Shown piece after piece: positions 18,228 to 28,100 of a stretch of 64,000 nt of DNA. Each line of letters begins with the position of its first letter. Within the stretch, counting starts at the first letter, position 1. A program made the translations under genes and the position numbers. The DNA is taken from positions 1 to 64,000 of the forward strand of contig CANLOQ010000007.1 of assembly GCA_947492925.1 (NCBI GenBank), given 5' to 3'. The notes under the pieces were generated by a model, which was not told the origin of the DNA, did not search any database, and saw nothing but the letters and a program-made list of their open reading frames with translations. The stretch is from an uncultured Sulfitobacter sp. (lineage in GTDB: Bacteria; Pseudomonadota; Alphaproteobacteria; Rhodobacterales; Rhodobacteraceae).

Positions 18228-19097
18228 ATGAAACTTGTCCCGGCCATCATTCTGGCCATCGCCATCGTTCTGGCACCTGTAATCTGGTTTGCGCTGCAAT
18301 GGGCGGTCGGGGACAGGGGCAGCTATGCCGGTCCGGCGATTGATTCACAGGCACGGATCGAGATTGAGATCCTGAACCAGCAGGTTGAAGACATCCGCCT
18401 GCGTATGGAGGACATCCGCGAAGGGATGGCGGCCCTTGGACAGGAAGTGCGCAACAGACCGGCTTTTCAACCCCAGCGCCCAGTTTTGCAGCAAAGCGCA
18501 CCTACAGACGGCGCCGAAGTGTTTCAGCAAAACGGCACCAACGATATCATTGATGCTTACGCGCAGGTCGTGCTGATTGCGGATCGCAGGAATGTGAACA
18601 AGGGGCTGAAAATTGCCGGTGGTCGCTACCTGACCGAAAAACTGGGCCTGCCACGCCAGAACTTGAGCGACAAATGCGAGCCGATGACAAATCCCCGCCT
18701 GAAATCGAAGCTTAAAACCACACAGGTTGGGCCTATTCGGGTGACCATGCTGCAACCCGCGCTCGATTCACTGGCACGGGTATTTGAAAATGTGCGCATT
18801 ACCGACCCAGACCTCTACGCACGTATCAATACTGCCGGTGCCCTGTGCGTGCGCCGCATCCGCGGCACGACGAACCGTGTTTCGACGCACAGCTTTGGTC
18901 TGGCCGTCGATCTAAACATCGACGGCAAGCTGGACACGCTGGGTGACGGTAAGACGCAACTGGGTCTGACTATTCTGGCGGATTTCTTTCGTACCGAAGG
19001 CTGGGTCTGGGGGGCCAGCTGGCGCCGCGAAGACAGCATGCATTTTGAGATCAGCCGCAAGCAGCTGGATCAATGGCTGGCCGAGGGGAAGCTGTAA
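18228..19097 (+). CDS. Membrane-anchored M15-family peptidoglycan peptidase, TagX-like
   Basis: 289 residues. An N-terminal signal anchor (AIILAIAIVLAPVIWFALQW, ~6-25) is followed by a short coiled-coil (IEILNQQVEDIRLRMEDIREG) and a C-terminal M15 (VanY/endolysin-like) metallopeptidase domain. The zinc ligands fit HxxxxxxD...H: His221 and Asp228 in THSFGLAVDLN, and His272 in SMHFE. An M15 L,D-endopeptidase, TagX, is known in Acinetobacter T6SS loci, where it opens the cell wall for machine assembly; position and anchor favour that role here over being an exported effector. ATG 18228 is chosen because the longer frame from 18120 lacks the N-terminal anchor context. Confidence 0.88.
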   Translation: MKLVPAIILAIAIVLAPVIWFALQWAVGDRGSYAGPAIDSQARIEIEILNQQVEDIRLRMEDIREGMAALGQEVRNRPAFQPQRPVLQQSAPTDGAEVFQQNGTNDIIDAYAQVVLIADRRNVNKGLKIAGGRYLTEKLGLPRQNLSDKCEPMTNPRLKSKLKTTQVGPIRVTMLQPALDSLARVFENVRITDPDLYARINTAGALCVRRIRGTTNRVSTHSFGLAVDLNIDGKLDTLGDGKTQLGLTILADFFRTEGWVWGASWRREDSMHFEISRKQLDQWLAEGKL

Positions 19098-19192
19098 GGA
19101 TTGATGGAGACGCTTGGGTAAGGGGAACGGAATGCGGTTTGTTTTCCCTGATCCACGCCAGAGCCCCACCAAAGCCAATCCTGTCGACATCT

Positions 19193-20161
19193 TCAGAGAT
19201 GCCCGGCATGCTGATGTACGTTTTCACCAGCGTCTTCTGCTTCCAGCCGCTTGTCCAACAGCCAAAGAGCACGGTCGAACGTCGGCTTCACTCTTTTGGT
19301 CTTGCTTGCGTTGGGTCGGAAAGGGCGGGAAAGAGCGATTGCCGGTTCCGGCGAAGGTGCCACGGCGCACCACGGATCGGACGACCTGAGAAGCCTGTCG
19401 ATGTGTGGTTCGTGTTTGTACCAAAGCTCCTGCACACAGTTTTCAGAAATGCAGATAAAGGTGCCTGCGCCCAGATATGCCCCCAGAAGCCGACGGTTGT
19501 TGATTGACGCGGTAATCCCTTTCCAAGCCTCGGTCAGGGCCATCAGGACCGTATCGGTCCTGCCTTCCTCATAAATCTGTTGGAACGGAAGAAGCTGGGC
19601 TGCGAAAACAGATGTTTCGGCTATCCGGTGCCGTTCCATCGTGAACAGATAGTTGCCCAGAGAAAAGGCATCTGTGTGCTGGTCCACGCCGCAAAGCCGC
19701 AACTGGTCTTCGGGGGCGAAGGCATGGACGCCCGCAGGTGCTGCCGATGATCCGGGCTGCGTCAAATGGCCAAGCCGGGGCACCTCCTGCAGCATACGGC
19801 GGGCGATCTCAATCTTGGTCACGATGCTTTTGATGTCGAATGGTTTAGTGATGTAATCATTTGCCCCGGCGGAAAAGGCGCTCTCGATAGAATCAACGTC
19901 GGATTTTGCCGTCAGCATGACGATTGGAGTATGCACATATGAGGGCAATACGCGCACCTTGTGGCAAAGCGTGACACCGTCCATGCCGGGCATTTCAATG
20001 TCGAGAAGCAGCACGTCGAAGGCTTCATCGGATCGCGTGATATGATCAAGCGCGGCCCATCCCGATTCCGCAAACGTCACAACATGTTGCCCGTCCTCAG
20101 CTAGGATAACCTGCAACAGGTCACGTATTACCGGATCATCGTCAACTGCCAGAATTTTCAT
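19193..20161 (-). CDS. Response regulator, REC domain plus degenerate GGDEF-like domain (paralog 1)
   Basis: 322 residues. A receiver domain (~1-122) has the acidic pair DDDP, the phospho-acceptor in LLLDIEMPGMDG and the Lys in DYITKPF. The C-terminal ~190 residues resemble a GGDEF fold in size and in the hairpin AYLGAGTFICIS, where the catalytic GGDEF has become GAGTF; diguanylate cyclase activity is therefore unlikely. It is transcribed away from paralog 2 across a 274-base gap. The output target is unknown. Confidence 0.85.
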   Translation of the reverse strand: MKILAVDDDPVIRDLLQVILAEDGQHVVTFAESGWAALDHITRSDEAFDVLLLDIEMPGMDGVTLCHKVRVLPSYVHTPIVMLTAKSDVDSIESAFSAGANDYITKPFDIKSIVTKIEIARRMLQEVPRLGHLTQPGSSAAPAGVHAFAPEDQLRLCGVDQHTDAFSLGNYLFTMERHRIAETSVFAAQLLPFQQIYEEGRTDTVLMALTEAWKGITASINNRRLLGAYLGAGTFICISENCVQELWYKHEPHIDRLLRSSDPWCAVAPSPEPAIALSRPFRPNASKTKRVKPTFDRALWLLDKRLEAEDAGENVHQHAGHL

Positions 20162-20435
20162 TGTTCTACCCCAAAGTTAATCCGTCAGGGCGGAACGTGA
20201 CGCCCAAACTGGACAATTTTGTGAAAAGACTTTGCCTATTCATGGAGCGCCTCCCTTTGTGGCGCAAAGTGGGCGATCCGTGGGGCTGTAGCGGGAAAAA
20301 TCAGGTTTTCTATCCTGAGTTGTCCCAGTGTTTTCACAAACAGGTCACTGATTTGTCGGGGAATGGCGATCTGATCAGCATCTCAGAACCGGTGTGACAT
20401 CTTCGTACGCCGCCCCTCGATAGGAGAAGACCGCA
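20162..20435. promoter_or_regulatory. Divergent promoter region with inverted repeats
   Basis: This non-coding stretch lies between two divergent response regulator genes. It contains a perfect 10-bp inverted repeat, TTTGTGAAAA at 20218-20227 and TTTTCACAAA at 20331-20340, and a shorter one, ACTTTGC/GCAAAGT, at 20229-20235 and 20264-20270. I cannot name a regulator that binds these. An AGGAGA ribosome-binding site serves the rightward gene. Confidence 0.5.
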
Positions 20436-21401
20436 ATGCGCATATTGGTAGTAGATGACGATCCGATCATTCTTGATCTTCTTGCCGACACTCTGACCGA
20501 AGGGCAGGGGTATCATCTCGACATGCACACCTCTGCCGAAGCGGGGCTTGAGGCGCTCAATGCGTCAAAGGATCCTTTCGACTGTATCCTGCTCGATATC
20601 ATGTTGCCCGGCATAGACGGCATCCAGATGTGTCAAAAGCTGCGTGAAAGTACGCGCTTTTGTTCCACGCCGATTCTAATGATTACCAGCAGCGGTGAGG
20701 TGGGCCTGATGGCGCGCGCATTCGAGGCTGGTGCCACAGACTTTATCAACAAGCCGTTCAGCCCGGACGAATTGTCCGCACGTGTGGCGATGGCCGGATT
20801 GCTGAACCAAAGTCTGGCCAAGGCACAACATACGATGAGCACCCTGAGCGATCAGATCAGATTGCGTTTCGAGGAAGCGATTGATCTTGAGACGGATGGC
20901 TTGTCCAGTGCGCTCGCCATAGAGAACGAATTGCTGCGCAACCGGTCGGAGTGTTTTGCGATGTCCATGTTCAGCATCAATATAGTTGGGCTGCGCGGCA
21001 TCTATCGGTCGGTCAGAGCACCGGCTTTCCGCCGGGTTCTGGAAACCGCAGCCGCCGCTGCAGTCACGGTACTGGAAGACCGGCATTTCAAACTGGCCTA
21101 CGTCGGGCAGGGACGTTTTGTCGGGGTAATCCTGGGTCGTGGGCGCGTCGACTATGACGACCTGTCAGCACGGTTTGAAAACCGGCTGCGCGAGATATGG
21201 CAGACGGTCCCTACCGGCGTTCCGGTCGCGCCTGACTTTGCCATCGCGGCCATTTCAAGCCAGCGCTTCTGGTCTGGCATGTCGGCGAGCGACACCCTGC
21301 GCCGCTACCTGAGTGCAGGAGCAAACCCGCAGGTACTATCCTCAAATGAGGAAAATGATCTTTTCGCGAGACTGGATCGAAAGTTGTCGGAAACGACGTA
21401 A
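20436..21401 (+). CDS. Response regulator, REC domain plus degenerate GGDEF-like domain (paralog 2)
   Basis: 321 residues. The receiver (~1-120) retains VVDDDP, CILLDIMLPGIDG and DFINKPFS. The C-terminal part (~160-300) has a GGDEF-like layout with LAYVGQGRFVGVILG where GGDEF would be, reading GQGRF, so the catalytic acids are missing. The paired-helix stretch AFRRVLETAAAAAVTVLEDR fits the segment before the active loop in diguanylate cyclases. AGGAGA lies 8 bases before ATG 20436. It is followed by paralog 3 after 147 bases on the same strand. Confidence 0.86.
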   Translation: MRILVVDDDPIILDLLADTLTEGQGYHLDMHTSAEAGLEALNASKDPFDCILLDIMLPGIDGIQMCQKLRESTRFCSTPILMITSSGEVGLMARAFEAGATDFINKPFSPDELSARVAMAGLLNQSLAKAQHTMSTLSDQIRLRFEEAIDLETDGLSSALAIENELLRNRSECFAMSMFSINIVGLRGIYRSVRAPAFRRVLETAAAAAVTVLEDRHFKLAYVGQGRFVGVILGRGRVDYDDLSARFENRLREIWQTVPTGVPVAPDFAIAAISSQRFWSGMSASDTLRRYLSAGANPQVLSSNEENDLFARLDRKLSETT

Positions 21402-21479
21402 AATGCCTACCCTACACATCTGCGACAATCCGATTTTTTTCTTGCGATTGTTTCCGGATGCCCAAATTTGGCCATTTTT

Positions 21480-21507
21480 CTCTCGCAGGTTGAAAGAAAT
21501 GCGAGAG
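21480..21507. repeat. Inverted repeat in the gap between response regulators
   Basis: CTCTCGCA and TGCGAGAG form perfect 8-base arms around a 12-base loop, just before the start of paralog 3. It could be an operator or an RNA hairpin in the leader; it has no T-run, so it is not a simple terminator. Confidence 0.5.
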
Positions 21508-21548
21508 GCATCCAATGAGGGGCGCCGCACTTCAGAACGGAGAACACG

Positions 21549-22538
21549 ATGAAAATTCTGGCGGTTGATGATGATCCCATAATTCTCGAACTGCTTGAAC
21601 AGTTCGTCGACGCCATAGGCGAACACGAATTGACTACTGCGCTCTCGGGACCTTTGGCGCTTGACCTCGTTCGGGGTGCCGGCGCGGGCGCGTTCGACTG
21701 TTTTCTGTTCGACATCCAGATGCCCGAAATGGACGGTATCAGGCTGACCCAAGAAATCCGTGATATGACACATCATGCCGATACACCGATTTTGATGCTG
21801 ACGGCGATGTCGGATAAACGCTATGTGGACGCAGCATTTGCGGCGGGTGCAACCGACTATGTGACCAAGCCTTTTGAAGTATCGGAGTTGCGCGCGCGAC
21901 TGGGCCTTGTGGAAGGGCTGGTACAGGCGCGCCGGTCACGGACGCGAAAGATCTTTGCGACAAACGGGCTGAACACTCCTGCACAACCAGCAGCACCCGC
22001 AGATGCACTTGAGCTGCACGAGCCAATCTCTATCTATGACGTTGAAAATGTAATCGAATATGTCGCGATGGAAAACTACATCGCGCAGCTTTCTCGTGGC
22101 GCTTTGTTTGGCTCCACCACCTTTGCCTTCAACATCCGCCAGATTGACGCCCATCACCGGGCGATGTCGACCTTCGAATTCTACAGCCTCGTGTCTGACG
22201 TGGCCGAAGTCATCTCCGATACTTTGACGGGCAATCAGTTCCTGATGTCCTATGCAGGCGGCGGGACGTTTGTGTGCGTCACCGAAAGCGGGTGGCGGCC
22301 CAATATGGGCACCCTGACCGACGCGGTGAACCTTTCGCTTTCACGCACGGAACTCTTCGACAACACCGGCCAACAGCTTTACGTCCGTGTCAGCGCGGGG
22401 GAGGCGATCCGCCTGATCTGGAAGCCAGAAAACTCCGTCATGGAAGCGGTCTCAGCCGCCCACGCATCGGCCGAAGCGGCCAGCGCAGCCCATGAACGGG
22501 CACAGAACGATTTCTGGCTGGTTGAGCAGCGCGCATGA
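21549..22538 (+). CDS. Response regulator, REC domain plus degenerate GGDEF-like domain (paralog 3)
   Basis: 329 residues. The receiver (~1-120) has AVDDDP, CFLFDIQMPEMDG and DYVTKPF. The C-terminal half contains MSYAGGGTFVCVTES, with GGGTF in place of GGDEF, and ends in an Ala-rich helix (AVSAAHASAEAASAAHERAQ). Its stop overlaps the HPt gene by ATGA, a strong sign that the regulator and the HPt protein act in one relay. Confidence 0.86.
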   Translation: MKILAVDDDPIILELLEQFVDAIGEHELTTALSGPLALDLVRGAGAGAFDCFLFDIQMPEMDGIRLTQEIRDMTHHADTPILMLTAMSDKRYVDAAFAAGATDYVTKPFEVSELRARLGLVEGLVQARRSRTRKIFATNGLNTPAQPAAPADALELHEPISIYDVENVIEYVAMENYIAQLSRGALFGSTTFAFNIRQIDAHHRAMSTFEFYSLVSDVAEVISDTLTGNQFLMSYAGGGTFVCVTESGWRPNMGTLTDAVNLSLSRTELFDNTGQQLYVRVSAGEAIRLIWKPENSVMEAVSAAHASAEAASAAHERAQNDFWLVEQRA

Positions 22539-22888
22539 AGGACATTGCTGAAGCCCTGCCCGGGATCGAGCGCATCCGCGCCCGGTTTCTGGATTTGCTG
22601 GAAGAACGGCGGACAGTGATCGCCAGCGCCGCGTTGGCGGCGTGGGACAGCAACGATCCTGCGGTCGCCAGCCAAAAATTGCAGGTGGCGCAGGCCACTC
22701 TCCATCAGATCGCCGGAAGTGCTGGATCCCTTGGCTTTGCTGCGTTGGGTCAGGCCGCGCGCGACTGCGAAGGCGATATCATCGAATTTATCGAAGTGCA
22801 GGACAGGGCAGCCACAGCGATGCCAGCGTCCATCATGTGCCGATTGGATGATTTTGTATCAATGTGCCAGTCACCAAGGGCTGGCTAG
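22535..22888 (+). CDS. HPt (histidine phosphotransfer) domain protein
   Basis: 117 residues, all helical, with the HPt signature ATLHQIAGSAGSLGFAALGQAARDCE; the phospho-accepting His is at ~52 in LHQIAGSAG. Free-standing HPt proteins shuttle phosphate between the receiver of a hybrid kinase and a response regulator. Here the likely donor is the hybrid kinase at 25.2-28.4 kb and the likely acceptors are the three REC-GGDEF-like paralogs. The gene overlaps paralog 3 by 4 bases and is closed by the hairpin at 22920. Confidence 0.85.
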   Translation: MKDIAEALPGIERIRARFLDLLEERRTVIASAALAAWDSNDPAVASQKLQVAQATLHQIAGSAGSLGFAALGQAARDCEGDIIEFIEVQDRAATAMPASIMCRLDDFVSMCQSPRAG

Positions 22889-22919
22889 ATCTATCTAAAA
22901 TACTGAACTCTAAACATGT

Positions 22920-22945
22920 AAAAGCCCGCAAAATTGCGGGCTTTT
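22920..22945. terminator. Bidirectional rho-independent terminator
   Basis: AAAAGCCCGC and GCGGGCTTTT are perfect 10-base arms around a 6-base AT-rich loop, with T-rich tracts on both strands. It sits between two convergent genes, the HPt gene and the CheY-like gene, and can stop transcription from both sides. Confidence 0.92.
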
Positions 22946-22975
22946 GTTTGTGTCCGTGCCAGCGGCCCTTGCCAT

Positions 22976-23365
22976 TCAAGCCATCTGCGAAACACGCGCC
23001 TTCTGCATGGCCTGCTTGATCTGGTCGCCCAAGCCCATCGGATCGAACGGCTTGCTGATGACGTCAGCAGCACCGATCTGCAACAGTTCCTCAATCTCGG
23101 CGTGTTGCGCCCGCGCGGTCATGAAAATCGCAGGCACCTCGGCGAATTCAGGGCGCTCGCGCATCCGCTCAAGCGTCTGGCATCCGGTCATTCCGGGCAT
23201 CATCATATCCAGCAGAACAACGTCGGGAGTGTACCCTTCGATCCGGGCAAGCGCTGCTTCGCCAGACTCGCATTGCACCACGTCGAATTCACCCGACAGA
23301 CTCAGTGCCATCTCAGCGATCTCGCGGATGTCGGCGTCGTCTTCTACGTGCAGAATCTTAATCAT
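22976..23365 (-). CDS. CheY-like single-domain response regulator
   Basis: 129 residues consisting only of a receiver domain: HVEDDADIR (acidic pocket), VVLLDMMMPGMTG (phospho-Asp), TARAQ and DVISKPFDPMGLG (Lys). No output domain is present, so it acts by protein contact or as a phosphate sink. It follows the PAS histidine kinase by 14 bases on the same strand and is probably co-transcribed with it. Confidence 0.92.
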   Translation of the reverse strand: MIKILHVEDDADIREIAEMALSLSGEFDVVQCESGEAALARIEGYTPDVVLLDMMMPGMTGCQTLERMRERPEFAEVPAIFMTARAQHAEIEELLQIGAADVISKPFDPMGLGDQIKQAMQKARVSQMA

Positions 23366-23379
23366 GGTGTTTCTCCTGG

Positions 23380-25026
23380 CTATGCGCTGCGTTTGTGGAC
23401 CATGTCATCGACAGCATCCAACACCGGCAGTTTTGGCAGATTGAAGTAGAACGTGGTCCCCACGCCCTCGGTCGTCTCGAAACCAATTGTCCCGCCAAGG
23501 CTCTCGATGATCGCCTTGCAAATGCTCAGCCCCAGCCCCGTTCCGCCCTTTGCGGCGCGGTCAGAATTGGTCATATCAGCAAACCGATCAAATATCTTGC
23601 TTTGCTCGGCTGAAGGAATGCCTTGTCCCTGATCCTTGACAGAGATGCGCACGCTGTCTTCAAAATCTTCGAGGGTCAGCAGAATACGTCCACCGGGCGG
23701 CGAGAATTTGTAGGCATTGGACAACAGGTTGGTCAACACCTGCAACAACCGGTGCGGATCGCTTCGGAACGGCACAGGGGTGTCCGCCCCTTCAAGAGCC
23801 ACATCAACGCCAAAGCGCTGTTGCAGCATGGCGTTGGCCTGATCCGCCTCCCGCAAAAGATCGACCAGATCGACGTTCTGAATATCGAAATCCATCTGAC
23901 CGTTCGAAATCTTGTCCAGATCCAGAATGTCGTTGATGATCAGCACAAGGCGGTCGGCGTTGCGGTGCGCTATCTCAAGCAATGCAAGCGCCTTGTCGGG
24001 CAGTTCGCCCGCCGAACCGGACAGCAGCAGACCCATCGCACCCTTGATCGACGTCAAAGGCGACCGCAGCTCATGGCTGACCGTTGAGATGAACGCAGAC
24101 TTCAGCTTGTCCTGCTCCAGATGGGCACTGATGTCATTGAACAGGATAAGGTAGCGTCCCGTTTCTTTGGCACCCGGCAGAAACTTGATGCTGACGTACA
24201 TGGGCACGCCCATCAGGCTGGCTTCGAACTGGGTTGTTGCCTCACCGTCTTTGCGCAATGCGCGGCAGGCCTGAAGTACACTTTCGATTTCGTGTTCTTT
24301 GCCAAATTCACCCAGATCTCTGACCCTGTATTCGTGATCTTTGATTGCAAACCGGGCCTTGGCCGCGCGGTTCATATAGCTGAATTTTTCAGTCTCGGAA
24401 TCGACGATCCAAATGTCGTCGCGCAGTTCGTTCAGGGTCTGGGCCGTGTTCCGTTCCGCCATCAATTCGTTTGTCCGCGTGACATCCGTTCGCGCCGAAA
24501 TAGACCCAGACCAGTTTCCCCGCTCATCGAAAAGAGGCATGATTGTGGATTGGGTGATCAGGATACTGCCGTCCTTCCGACGCAGCTGAGTCTCGCCCTG
24601 CCATGTCTGTCCCCGCTCAAGGAAACCGCGCACATCGTCTGCGATCTTGCGGTGGGATTTGTCGTACAGGACTTTTACGTTTTGCCCGATCAATTCCTCG
24701 CGCGAATACCCGGTCAGGGCCAGCAGTTGATCATTTACTTCGGTCAAGCGGTTCGCTCTGTCCACGATGTTGATACTGGCGTGCTGGTTCAGCGCTCTGA
24801 GGCGCTGTGTCATCGAAAGGCGAATATGCTCGGCCTTTTTCTCAGACCTTCGGGCGGCAAGGGGAGGGGGTAGAATACCGGCAATCGCAATGGCACCGGC
24901 GGCGGGGACAAATGACGCCGCGCTGCCCGAAAGCAATAGAGATGACGCGCCGTACCAAACGGTCGCCAATCCACAGCCAATGGCGGCTGAAATCGCTATG
25001 TCGGTCTGCATTCTGACCACTGGCAT
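23380..25026 (-). CDS. PAS-containing sensor histidine kinase
   Basis: 548 residues. Two short N-terminal membrane segments (~10-55) are followed by two PAS domains (~85-200, with LTGYSREELIGQNV; and ~205-300), HisKA (FISTVSHELRSPLTSIKGAM, the phospho-His near 320) and HATPase_c (LLSNAYKFSPPGG, DQGQGIP, GGTGLGLSICKAI). There is no receiver of its own, so the adjacent CheY-like protein is the natural partner. ATG 25026 has a GAGGG ribosome-binding site. Confidence 0.92.
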   Translation of the reverse strand: MPVVRMQTDIAISAAIGCGLATVWYGASSLLLSGSAASFVPAAGAIAIAGILPPPLAARRSEKKAEHIRLSMTQRLRALNQHASINIVDRANRLTEVNDQLLALTGYSREELIGQNVKVLYDKSHRKIADDVRGFLERGQTWQGETQLRRKDGSILITQSTIMPLFDERGNWSGSISARTDVTRTNELMAERNTAQTLNELRDDIWIVDSETEKFSYMNRAAKARFAIKDHEYRVRDLGEFGKEHEIESVLQACRALRKDGEATTQFEASLMGVPMYVSIKFLPGAKETGRYLILFNDISAHLEQDKLKSAFISTVSHELRSPLTSIKGAMGLLLSGSAGELPDKALALLEIAHRNADRLVLIINDILDLDKISNGQMDFDIQNVDLVDLLREADQANAMLQQRFGVDVALEGADTPVPFRSDPHRLLQVLTNLLSNAYKFSPPGGRILLTLEDFEDSVRISVKDQGQGIPSAEQSKIFDRFADMTNSDRAAKGGTGLGLSICKAIIESLGGTIGFETTEGVGTTFYFNLPKLPVLDAVDDMVHKRSA

Positions 25027-25155
25027 TTCTATCCCTCATTGTCCGGCGATGCACCGCGAGGTGCCGTCGATACGTTCAATCAAAGGTGAATATCATCGAC
25101 AAAGCTGTCATTATTATGACGATCGTTCACAAAACAGCGTTTGCGCACCGGCAAA

Positions 25156-28100
25156 TCACGACGCCAGCGTGTGACAATCATTGACTGAACGCGCGACAGT
25201 CGCCAGGTCGGTTCGGCTTTTGATCATATTCGCGAACAGCCGCGGGTCAGCCGTGCGTTCCGCGTCGGCAGACAAGGCGATCACCCGCGCCTGTGGCTGA
25301 AGCCGGAGGATGTCTTCGAGCAGGTGATTGGCGTCGCCATCCGGCAGTCCCCAATCCAGCAAGACCACATCAAGCGGCGGCCCCTCCAATATGATCCGCG
25401 CGGTGGCGATTGATTTGGCGCGGATCACTGTAGCGATCTCGGACAAGGCACCGCCGATCACCTCCGCAAAATCGTGGTCGTCCTCAACGTGCAGAAGCGT
25501 CAGTTTTCGCGTATCACCCTGTTCGTCGGAAAACACGTTTGGCGCGTCCTGCTCATGGGCGCTTTGCGATAGAGGGATGGTAAACCAAAACACCGTGACG
25601 CCGTTCGGGATGCTCTCATACCCGATCTTTCCGCCGTGCCGCAGAACGATCTGCCGCGTGATGTTAAGGCCAAGACCCGTCCCGCCTTTGGCGCGGGTAT
25701 CAGAACTATCTGCCTGCGAAAAAGCGTGGAAAATTCGGTTCTTAAAGCTGTCCGGGACACCGGGGCCAGTGTTCTGCACATAGACAATCGCCATATCGTC
25801 CAGACGTTCCGCCTTGATCATGACCTCGCTGTCGGGGTGCGAGTATTTGCAGGCGTTGGAGATAAGGTTTGCCAAAACCTGCTTTGTCCGTCCGGTGTCC
25901 GCAAGGATTGATAGCTCATGTGCCGGAACGTCAAGCCGGAGTGTGCTGTCATGGGTCACGGCAAAGGGTGCCATTTCCTGCACGACGCCCTTCATGATGC
26001 CAGTCAGATCGATTTCATCAAGATCAAAAGAAATCTCACCCGATGAAATTTTCTCTAGATCAAGAATGTCGTTCACGATGTCTGTCAGCCTGTCCGCGTT
26101 CGACTTTGCAATCTCGATCAGGCGGGCCTGTCCACTGGTGAAATCACTGTCCTTGCTGCCAGTCAGCAGGCCAAGCGCACCCTTTATCGAAGTAAGCGGT
26201 GTGCGCAGCTCGTGGCTGACGGTCGACACAAATTCGCTTTTGATTTGTTCCAGCTTTTTCTGGTCCGTAATGTCGATAATCTGCGCAATGAAAAGGTTCG
26301 TGCCTTCGTTTTTGTCAAAGGACCATGACACGTTGACCAATCCCCAGCGGTCTTCATCGCTGCCGCTCAGAATGCGGTGTTCACCCGTATAGACCGCCGT
26401 TTCTCCTGACTGGATCAAATCACCGATGGTCTTGTAAAGTACCTTACACTCTTCGACAGGCATCATCTCTGACATACGCCCGCGCTCGATCAGGTCTGCT
26501 TCTTCGCGCCCGGCAAGCTGGCAAAAGGCCGTGTTTACGTTTCTGAACCGGCCCTGATCATCCATCAGCGCCATGCCGATGGGTGCCCCTTCGAGTATCT
26601 TGCGGAATTGCTGTTCGCTCGCCTCAAGCGCATATCTGTCACGGCGCAGATCGCTGACGTCGGTTTGCGTTCCGATCATCCGCAGCGCCTTGCCCTGCGC
26701 ATCACGCTCTACAACAACGGCATCCGAGCGCATCCAGCACCAGCCGCCCTCCCGCGTGCGCAGCCGGTATTCCGCGATAGACCTCTCGGTCCGGCCCTCA
26801 ATGCAGGCGGTATCCGCGTCCTGCAAAATCTGCATATCATCGGGATGAATACGCGACAGGAAGCTTTTCTGCGTGTCGATGTCGTTGCAATTATCCTCAT
26901 ATCCCATGATTCGGCACCATGTTTCTGATACTTCCGAGGTACCGGTGGTCAAATCTATGTCAAACACGCCAATCTCGGCCCCTTGCAGGGCCATATCGTT
27001 CAGTGTTTTGTGCCGCCTCAGCTCCCGCTGGGCTTTGTTCTGGGCAGTCAGATCGCGGATGATTGCGGTCGTGCGGATATTCCCGTCACTGGTGGTCCAC
27101 TGGTTGCACTGAAGATCCAGCTCAAGCGTGCGGCCGTCCTTGGTTTCGCCCTGTGCATTGTGTGTGCCATCGGCTTCTTCCAGTGGTGTCGCAAGGGTTG
27201 CGAAGTGAAGGCCCTGAAGTTCTGCCCTCGAATAGCCAAAGCAGTGTTGCGCCGCCTGATTTGCCACAAGCACCCTGCCGGTATCATCAAAAATGACAAC
27301 AGAGGTGACTGCATTTTCAACAATCGCGCGGTTCTCCTCCTCGCGCGCTTGGATTTGCCTGTTTCTAAGCTGTGCGATCTTGCGCAGGTTATCGGCACGG
27401 TTGCGCAATGTGCGCAGCACCAAAAATAGCAGTCCCGTCAACGCCAGCCCCGCCACCAGAATGGCAAGTGGTTGGTGTGATCTGAATGTCGTATCGAAGG
27501 ATTGCGTGCTGCGGTAGGTCAGGTTCCAGCTTCTGCCAAATTGGTCCAGCTGAAATTCCGCCGCATAGCCCCCGACATCCGGTGCATTTGCCAAACCGTC
27601 GTATATGGACAAAGGCTCCTGTCCACCGGGTTGATTAGCCACTTTTAGGTTCAGGAACTTCCCCTGGCTTAACGTCAGCTTTTCCAGCAAATTCTCCGCC
27701 ACAAAAGCGGCATTCACCCATCCAACAAATTCAGCCTGTGCATCCCGCCCCGCATCACGCGAGAAAATCGGCTGAAAAATAACAAAGCCCGGGCGGGATT
27801 TGTCCTCCTGAACCAGCTGAATGGGCGGGCTCATCTGTGGCAGGCCGGTATCGCGCGCCTTTTGCAGCACGCGCGCCCGTTCGGCGGCAAAGGTCACGTC
27901 CAGGCCTATGGCTTGCGTATTCGCGGCCTCCGGCTCCATGAACTTGATGACAAAATGCGTGGCCTCGGTCGATTTGCGCCGGATGGCGTAGTCCGGTCTC
28001 CCGCCTGCGCGCATCTCGCTGACGAACCCGTCAAGCGCATCGTCCGGCACAGCGACGATAAAACCCAGACCCGAAATGCTGGGCAATTGCTCCACGATGT

